Source of the DNA: Phellopilus nigrolimitatus
Lineage: Eukaryota; Basidiomycota; Agaricomycetes; Hymenochaetales; Hymenochaetaceae
Reading direction: 5' to 3'
DNA length: 64,000 nucleotides
NCBI GenBank assembly: GCA_021029095.1
Contig: JAJOHG010000092.1
Coordinates: 43,929 to 107,928, forward strand
This document shows, piece by piece, positions 57,401 through 64,000 of the stretch. Both the position numbers and the translations under genes were made by a program. Position 1 is the stretch's first letter; every line of letters begins with the position of its first letter. The notes below the pieces were generated by a model. The model made no database searches and had not been told where the DNA came from. It was given only the letters and a program-made list of their open reading frames with translations.

Positions 57401-59283
57401 TCGAGGACGATCATGTCCAGCACGCGCTCAACGAGCTGCTTCCCGACCATGCTGGCCGGCACCGCGCACCCCGTGTGCGTATTGTAAAGCGTATACGCCG
57501 GCGTAAGGCGAAGCGTCTTGAGTGCTGCGCACGTCTCTTCATTTTTTTTGGTGTTGTTTGTATTGTTCGTGTTCGTAGAAATCGTTTTATCGTCAGTATG
57601 CGCGAAACTGAGTCCATTAAGATGGAGGCGAAAGTTGAAAGTGGCATCCGTAGGCGTTAGTACGTCATCATCGTATCCAGAGAAAAGGCCGGCGAGCACA
57701 CGATCACGTGCAGCGCGGAGGTGCGGGACGTCGGCATGAAAGAGCGTGAAGATGCCGAGCGGTTTGGTCATCGAGGGCAACGTTTGTTGGGCGGGAGGTG
57801 TTGATATAGGCACGGCCGAGCTGGTGACATTAGAAGTAGAGAGAGAGTCGGCATGGAGTGATACAACAGGAATAGGTGTATGAAGTTCGACCGGTTTTTG
57901 TGCAGGCGATGAAGAAGGTGAAGTCACAGAGGTGTAGAAACTCAATGCGGATGACTTGCGAGAAAGGGAGTGAAATGGAGCCGAGTCCGATTCTAAGTCC
58001 GATTCTGAGTCCGATTCTGAGCCATTGAACGACGCTGGTGATGACAATGTGGCAGATACATTCCGAGCTGCTGGGGTGACCGAGGGGGCGCGGATAGGAG
58101 ATGATGGTAGAGTCTCAGAGGCAAGGAACTTTCGCAGAGTAGAGGGCAGCCCAGAGAGGGTGTGGCACGTCGGGGTCGTCTGAGCAGTGAGGTGTATCCA
58201 GAGGAGCGCGTCCTAATGAAAATGAAGAAACTCGTCAGTCTAGATTTTCAGGTGCCAAAAACAAATAATAATAATGGAGTCAATGTTCGAATTGGAAAAA
58301 TATGAAGAGACGGGATAGATATGCCGACGCGCCGTCGGTGCCTGGCATAATGAAGGCCAACCCCCGACATTCCATTTTCTAGATTCGCTGTCGCGTAACG
58401 TGCGCGCGGGTTTCCGCCAAGAAAACCCTCCGAAGCTCCCACGGTCATCTTATGTCATCAGTTGTCCAAAACAGGTAACAGTCAAAATGGCGAAGATAAT
58501 CATGACGTTCCGGGAAGATCGGTAATAGACGCGCGGGGCGTGCACCAGAAATTGCTCGGGAGAGAAAAATGCGGATTGTTGCATAGAGACGGAGAAGCGG
58601 GGGAGATTAGAAGGGAATACACGAAAATTTTCACTTACCTCGGTCTGCGAGTTCCAAGCCCGGAGCTTCGCCTCCAGCGCATCACGCGAGTCGCCGAAGG
58701 CGACCACGGACCATTCGCGCTCGCACGCGGGGTCATCCAGCGCGATACCACCCGCAGCGAGCATGGCTCCTTTCGAAGCCTGAGCCTCAACTCCGAGAAG
58801 AACAGCAATGTCCAGCAACGCGAGCGCGTTACGAAGGATTGCCAGTTGCGTAGTCGACGAGAGGTCTTGGGACAGACCTGGGAAGGAAGTCGCGACGAGG
58901 AGCGCAGGCAGGAGGCCGGATGAGTATCCCACTACGTCGACCGGCGCAGTGTGCACCATCGCGCCCGTCTCAAGCTCTTCAAGCAGGCGCACGACCTGCG
59001 CGACGTACATGCTGGGAAGCGAGACGAGCGGGTGGCAGAGGAGCGCCGTGTCCGCAACGGGGAGCTTGATGGTGCCCTCACGTAGCTGAGCGAGCAAGGA
59101 ACGGGTGGCACCGGTGTCCAAAGCCTCCTTTGCTGCAGGAGACAGCGCCGCGAGCCGAGAAGAGAACGCAGCCCCAGCCTGACGGGCGAAGAACGACGCG
59201 AGAGGTGCGCGGGCGAGCGGTACTGGGGTAGTGGGGGCGGGGGCGGATCCCTGGCCGTCGAAGAGGAGGACACGCATGGCCAT
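51445..59283 (-). CDS. Non-reducing iterative type I polyketide synthase, orsellinic-acid-synthase type (SAT-KS-AT-PT-ACP-ACP-TE)
   Basis: Eight exons: 58639-59283, 57076-58212, 56597-56978, 56351-56535, 55041-56296, 52131-54979, 51580-52070 and 51445-51519. They total 7,020 nt (2,339 residues), and every junction keeps phase. SAT lies at about 1-480, with GYSSG at 119-123. KS runs from about 556 with the Cys749 (TACSSS), His884 (EAHGTGT) and His928 triad. AT runs from about 1104 with nucleophile Ser1202 in [12 protein letters not shown] (about 1480-1790) has His1523 and Asp1712. Two ACPs carry Ser1894 (LGVDSL) and Ser2004 (LGLDSL). TE has Ser2154 (GWSFGG) and His2306/2307. No reducing or methyltransferase domain is present. 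This layout in basidiomycetes makes orsellinic acid or a related aromatic tetraketide from acetyl- and malonyl-CoA in the cytosol; the exact product is inferred. The start is the first of two close ATGs ([12 protein letters not shown]). Confidence 0.93.
54980..55040 (-). other. GC-AG intron splitting the AT active-site serine codon
   Basis: The 61-bp intron starts with gcaagc and ends with ctctag. The exon junction AG|C forms the codon of Ser1202 and restores [10 protein letters not shown] exactly. No GT donor nearby gives this motif. Confidence 0.8.
58213..58638 (-). other. Unusually long first intron (426 bp) of the PKS gene
   Basis: Donor gtaagt, acceptor cattag, phase 0 on both sides; the joined protein reads NSQTE then [13 protein letters not shown] continuously. 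The other introns of this gene are 54-97 bp. A 66-codon open frame inside (58248-58448) was not judged coding. Confidence 0.6.
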
Positions 59284-62200
59284 CGCAGTCACTGAACGTG
59301 GAAGCGGGGGCGGAGGTGGAGGGTCGGTCGTCGTCGATGTGTTCGCGTTCGGCGACAGCGGCGATATCGGGGGATGATCGCGGGGACGGGGGCGACGGGG
59401 GCGACGGCTGAGGGAGGAGGTGGAGGGAGGTAAGCAGCTCGTTTTAAAGTAGACTGGCTAGTGCTGCGTACATATAGTGCGGTTAAGCCAATATACGTAG
59501 GAGCTGCAGCTCGACGCCGGCGGAAAGCGGGAAAACGGCACGAATGCAAGAGAGTCCGAGCAACTCCGTGGGTCGAGTGCGACACCCGGTCAGCCATCTT
59601 GTACTCGTTTGTTCCTTGTTGGAAGACCGGGTCTGGAGATTGATGTTGCACTGAGGCGTGTTTGAAGGAGATGTTTTTTCGGACAGTCGGTTTAGTTTTC
59701 CCATTTGGGGTTAGCATCTTATTTCCCTTTCGGGCCTGAGAAGAAAATCCCAAAAAGGGTTCCATCATCAGAACCATCACTGTTGAACAACGTGTTTGCC
59801 ATTCGCCTTCCGCGGACAGCTGGCAAGGAGATAACCATAGAACAGAAGACAGGCTGATGTGCGTGAATACATACAAGTTTCATTTCTGTTTGAAATTTAC
59901 GCAAGTCAGTCTAGTGCATCATATATTTCCTGTTCTCCCTGGAACGCTCGAACTGCGCTAACTGGCCAGGATATAAAACAACACGAGGCACTAGCTTTCT
60001 TTGACTGGATTCTCTTCCGTACCCCGCGTTCTTTCCGGCCAGCAGACCTGCAGGGACTTGCAAACACCATCATGATCAGTGCCTATGACAATCGCGAAGC
60101 TAAAATCATTGCGTAAGCGCGAAGACCTGATCACGAACTTTGTTACGCACTGGCATATGCGCCCATCTAAGTATGTCGCGGTCTTTGTTCCTCGAAAGCA
60201 AGAAGTCAGATTCAACCAGTCCGACACAGCCCGCTCATCGCCCTGAAATATCGACGATCTGCCATCGGGCAGCAGGTCGTGCGCCTCGGCGGCAGTCACT
60301 TGGAATAGGTCAGCCTATTCGGCCGGTTTCTTGTGCTGTGAGTGCGTCATTATACAGTTGTTTTATCTTGATGCGACCTAAACTTAGATCTACTTTACGC
60401 CGATGGGCGAATTATATTCGTCCGGGAAGCGAGAAAATTTGGACTAAGTACCAAATAGCACACATGCTGCTTTTACCATCGGTTTTATTTCCTTCCCGAC
60501 CGAGCTCCGAGCGCAGCGCATGTTTATCCGTCTCTATCTCCACCCGAAATCCTCTGACCACACGCACTTCGTCTGTTTTTGAGTTCACCAATCACGCGAA
60601 AATCCCCACGTGTTACCAACATGTTGGGACCAGGATTCATATCTCAACCGAGGACGTGGAAGCGATCGTAGAAGCTCACAAGGATAGATTACGATGCGCC
60701 CACAAATATCATACAAACGCCCTCAAGACTTTACGGCACACGCGTTCCTCACCTCTTCTCGGACCTCTCCTTCCTTCTACCTGATAATACACTCCGGGAT
60801 TCTGGCCTGCGCGATAAAAGATAACGGACGATTAGGCGCTCAGTCTGCCACTAGGGCCGGCGGAGCCTCATCTCCACTGTCCAGGAACACAGGCGCATTC
60901 GGAGACTGGAATTCAACGATAATTGAAAATTTGGTGTCCCCTATCCTGTGCCCTGAGCTTTGAGTCCTGTTCGCTAGTTGTCTGTTCTGTGCCAGGGCGT
61001 TCGGGTCTTGGTTCGGCCTTGCTTTGAGTCAATCTCGACCTCAAATCTGCCCCCGTCTCTCGCCGGCCCAAAGCCACTTAGAAACGGCCCGGAGATGTCG
61101 AGGATACGCTAATCCCATTCCGACCTTGGCGAACCAAACGTTATCAGATTAGATCAAGATGCAAGAACTTTCAACAAGTTCCTGGCTCGCGTCGATCCAC
61201 CTTTCGATTCTATAATGTCCGTCAGTGGTCTCCCGCGTCCCATTCAGCTCCAGGCGCACTTCCCCCGTGACGCGCCTCGACGTTCCTCTGAGTCTAGAAC
61301 ACATTTTTATGAGACTGTTGCCTTTTATCATTATTTATTTACGCAGGGCCAACAGGCAAGCGCATCCCGCGACGGAGCACTCTCGAGCAAATCATACTTA
61401 CAGCCACCTTCGGAAATTCAACCCCTAAGACCGAACTGCGGACCCATCGATTACTCGAACTCGTCCGATGGTGCAATGCTGCCCTCAGGATATAATTAGA
61501 TACGTGCATCCGCACGCTCATATTCTAAGTAGCCTCGCTTCTTAATGCTTTAGCCTCGACTGATTTGTTTCCAATGCAGATGCGAGAAAAATTCTTTGCT
61601 CCTCATCTGTTATCAGAGTTTCACGAAGTTTCCAAAGGCTCCAGCAATCTTTCGATCTCTCTTGATCACCAACGTTGCATCTGCTTCTATGAATATTGAG
61701 ACTCGCAAGGGAAAAGGAAAGAAACGAAAGAAGGACTCCACCAAGTTTCGAGCAAAAAATCGGGATTTCTCGGAGCAGGGCGTGAGCCCTACTTTTTTTT
61801 GGATAGAGAAGATGGAAATAACGAGTGCTTTCCTCGGAGGAAAGCGGGGATCCTCCTTGTAGTGAGGTCGTCGACCTCTTGCACGGCTAAGTCCCCAATT
61901 CAATTCTTATGGCGCTTACGATACTTTTATTCGTTTTTTCCAGTCCATTATCTATGAAATAACTGTAAAGCGCCAGAAGTCTATGCCTGGACAGCTCAAT
62001 TTAAGCTCCTATTATACCTTTGGCCTGGAGTGCATCCCTGCCTCATGCATTTCATGATCGCTTTTCTGTTCAAACTAGGTTGACTTGATCCTAGGGTACT
62101 CCGCTCATTAATTTTTGACGGTCTCTTCAGTCCAAGCCGTCCGGGTCTACCCCTTCAAATTCTAAAGGCCGATAGATCTCGGACGCCTCGTGTAGTCGGC

Positions 62201-64000
62201 GTGCATTAACTTCTGTTTATCTTATCTCTAAGGTCGGCCTAGTAAGAACGGTGCGTAGTACCACCGTCTAGCTATATCCGATCACTGAGTTCGCCTTCAG
62301 CTAAACGTCTGATTTTTGCGGCTGTTAGTTCAGTCCCATTCCAGCGATGTAATTTACGATGAAGGGGTGACTGATGTACCCGATATTTCTTCACTGACCG
62401 ACGGCTCCGTTGGCCGGAGTTAGTCTGTACGTCGTCATCGCACCCGTACGTTCATCCGCAGCGTACTCCCTCGCCACACATTAGCTTACAATTTTATGCA
62501 TGAACAAATTGAGTAAGTTGTATGACCTCTGCGCTTATGCATCCTCTGCATATCAGAATCTAGTCTAGAACGACGTGCTTCGCTTTCTGGCTCATCTTTT
62601 ATCACGGGATTGGGTGAAATGGTCAGATGGTCTTCGATGAGTACCTAAGTATAATCTAAGTCCGCTTTCTTTTACGTGCTCCCTCGCTTAGATACTGACT
62701 TTTTGAATCCGATCTCAGAGATGCGACATATGAGACGGTGTTCAATCGCATGTTGTGGGTCTTAGTTTCCAGCAAATTGAGTCAATTACTCCAGCGCTCG
62801 AAAATATCATTCGTCACCGTTGATTGCACACAATGCACATACCTGCAAATAAGCCGTGGTCTAGAGCTTATTGGCCGTCTTTTTCTTCATGCCTATAGTG
62901 AATCGCTCCCCGAGATAACCATACTCCGCTTCAGAAGCTCTGACTAGTGATCCGCCCATTTCGGAGCCTCGAAAAAATATTAAGTGCGAGAAGTATTCCA
63001 AAATCATATCCGAAAAGACACCGAAGCAATAAGGAAGCTCACCGGCGTCCTTGACTTTCCGGAAAGTTGCTGAAAAGCATTCGATTCAAGAGCCAGTGTA
63101 CCGCCGAATCCACCATAATCCCGCCGTTGGTGAGAGTTTGCTCACAGTTTAAATACCTACATATTTTCTAAGAGTATGTTGGAGGTCGCATTCTGCAAAC
63201 GAGAACGGGAGGCATGCCAAATCCGGAAACTTGGCTGAGGCCTTATGCTAGTCACGTCTCTTCAGGCCTTCTCGTCTTCAAGTTGATCCAATGATGAGGG
63301 AAGCGTTCGAAAACATCTTAACATCGCCTTCCTTTCTTCCTTCTTCACGCTGGCAACTAAGACAAGCTCAAGTTTACAGATAGTATTGCTTATCTTCTGT
63401 CACGAAGATCGGTGGCTATCAACTAACTTTGCATATCCTTCTATCAGCGTGGACTTCACACAGCGCTGGGCAGGATCTCCGGAGAAGTGCATCTTGGCGT
63501 GCGAATGGCCAGTCATAATCTGACGTGCCATTCAATCTGGCACTGTTGAAATCAATGTATATACATTTGGGAGCTTTGTCTCGATTCAACTATATCAATA
63601 AATTGAAGAAATCCGACCCGCTGATACTCAGACTCCTGACACCAATCTTTGGGACTAATTTCGTGCTTCTCAACATCTGTGCTCGAGCTATAAAAAACCG
63701 CATCTTTTGAATGCACATGAACCGTTGTGTTCGATGAAGCATCAGACACACTCTTGATGTTTATTGCTGTGCGAAGGCATCACATTCAAGAAAGCTTAAG
63801 ACTTCATTCTATGATAAAATCACGTCGTTTAGAGACGCGAATTCACAGAATAGCGCTATTTAAAAGAAATTAACTCGCAATTGCATCGAAGGGATACGAA
63901 AATGATCTCTTCGTTGATCAACCAAAGCGTACCTTACTATCAGCGCATTTATTAACAGCGTTTGCTCACCTGCGACGTTTGATTGAATCATTGGAACATT
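59284..64000. other. Right end of window without a supportable gene
   Basis: Begins with the probable PKS promoter (a tttaaa TATA-like element near 59443 on the minus strand). Short frames on both strands around 59.9-60.8 kb (for example a 102-codon minus-strand frame at 59991-60299) have no recognised motif and conflict with one another. A tataaaa near 59970 and a ctataaaa near 63688 could belong to promoters. From about 61.9 to 64.0 kb I see only stop-rich sequence. No biosynthetic or mobile-element gene is recognisable. Confidence 0.5.

Noticed and set aside
58248..58448. 66-codon minus-strand frame ([12 protein letters not shown]) within PKS intron 1, considered as an extra SAT exon
   Set aside because: Joining exon 1 directly to 58212 gives a continuous conserved SAT sequence in phase. 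No acceptor/donor pair places this piece in frame.
60140..60784. 214-codon plus-strand frame right of the PKS
   Set aside because: Unstructured composition, overlaps a competing antisense frame, and no recognisable domain.
1..64000. CRISPR arrays, telomeric repeats, rRNA genes
   Set aside because: No regularly spaced repeats, no TTAGGG runs and no rRNA-like conserved blocks seen.

Overview
The window looks like nuclear DNA of a mushroom-forming basidiomycete (Agaricomycetes). The evidence is GT-AG introns mostly of 50-100 bp, Ser/Pro-rich lineage-specific proteins, C2H2 zinc-finger genes, and a large iterative non-reducing polyketide synthase of the basidiomycete orsellinic-acid-synthase type. 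I see no rRNA, tRNA, CRISPR or bacterial features, and no recognisable transposase or reverse transcriptase.

Bases 1 to about 34,200 are a nested segmental duplication. A unit of about 10.6-10.7 kb occurs as copy A (1-10740), copy B (10741-21355) and a partial copy C (21356 to about 27115), all head to tail. Copy D follows in opposite orientation (28801 to about 34190). The end of B plus the start of C (19949-24970) is repeated almost perfectly in reverse at 28801-33822. The pairing rule is i + j = 53771, with no gap found in 5.0 kb and one mismatch noticed by eye. The arms enclose a 3.83-kb loop holding the rest of copy C and one unique three-exon gene (27555-28611).

Each unit carries a three-exon zinc-finger gene with shuffled internal modules (called ZnF1 here). 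In A, B and C it faces a convergent second zinc-finger gene (ZnF2). ZnF2 is a pseudogene in A and B, intact in C, and present as an intact, clearly diverged paralogue beside D at 34378-35244. A four-exon gene with a predicted myristoylation start is complete in B (17408-18631) and truncated in A. The rest of the unit is unresolved, partly decayed coding sequence. The region looks like a lineage-specific gene family expanding by tandem and inverted duplication, with conversion between copies and loss of individual members.

Bases 35,400-50,600 are ordinary single-copy sequence: a DUF4112-family gene (39286-40014), five hypothetical genes with splice models that keep frame or a single open exon, weaker small ORFs, and a decayed tandem repeat near 48.7-49.5 kb. 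An eight-exon polyketide synthase of 2,339 residues (SAT-KS-AT-PT-ACP-ACP-TE) fills 51445-59283 on the minus strand. No tailoring, transport or regulator gene is recognisable beside it. The last 4.7 kb holds no gene I can support.

All splice models were built by eye from GT/AG (once GC/AG) signals and frame continuity. No alignment, RNA or database search was available.
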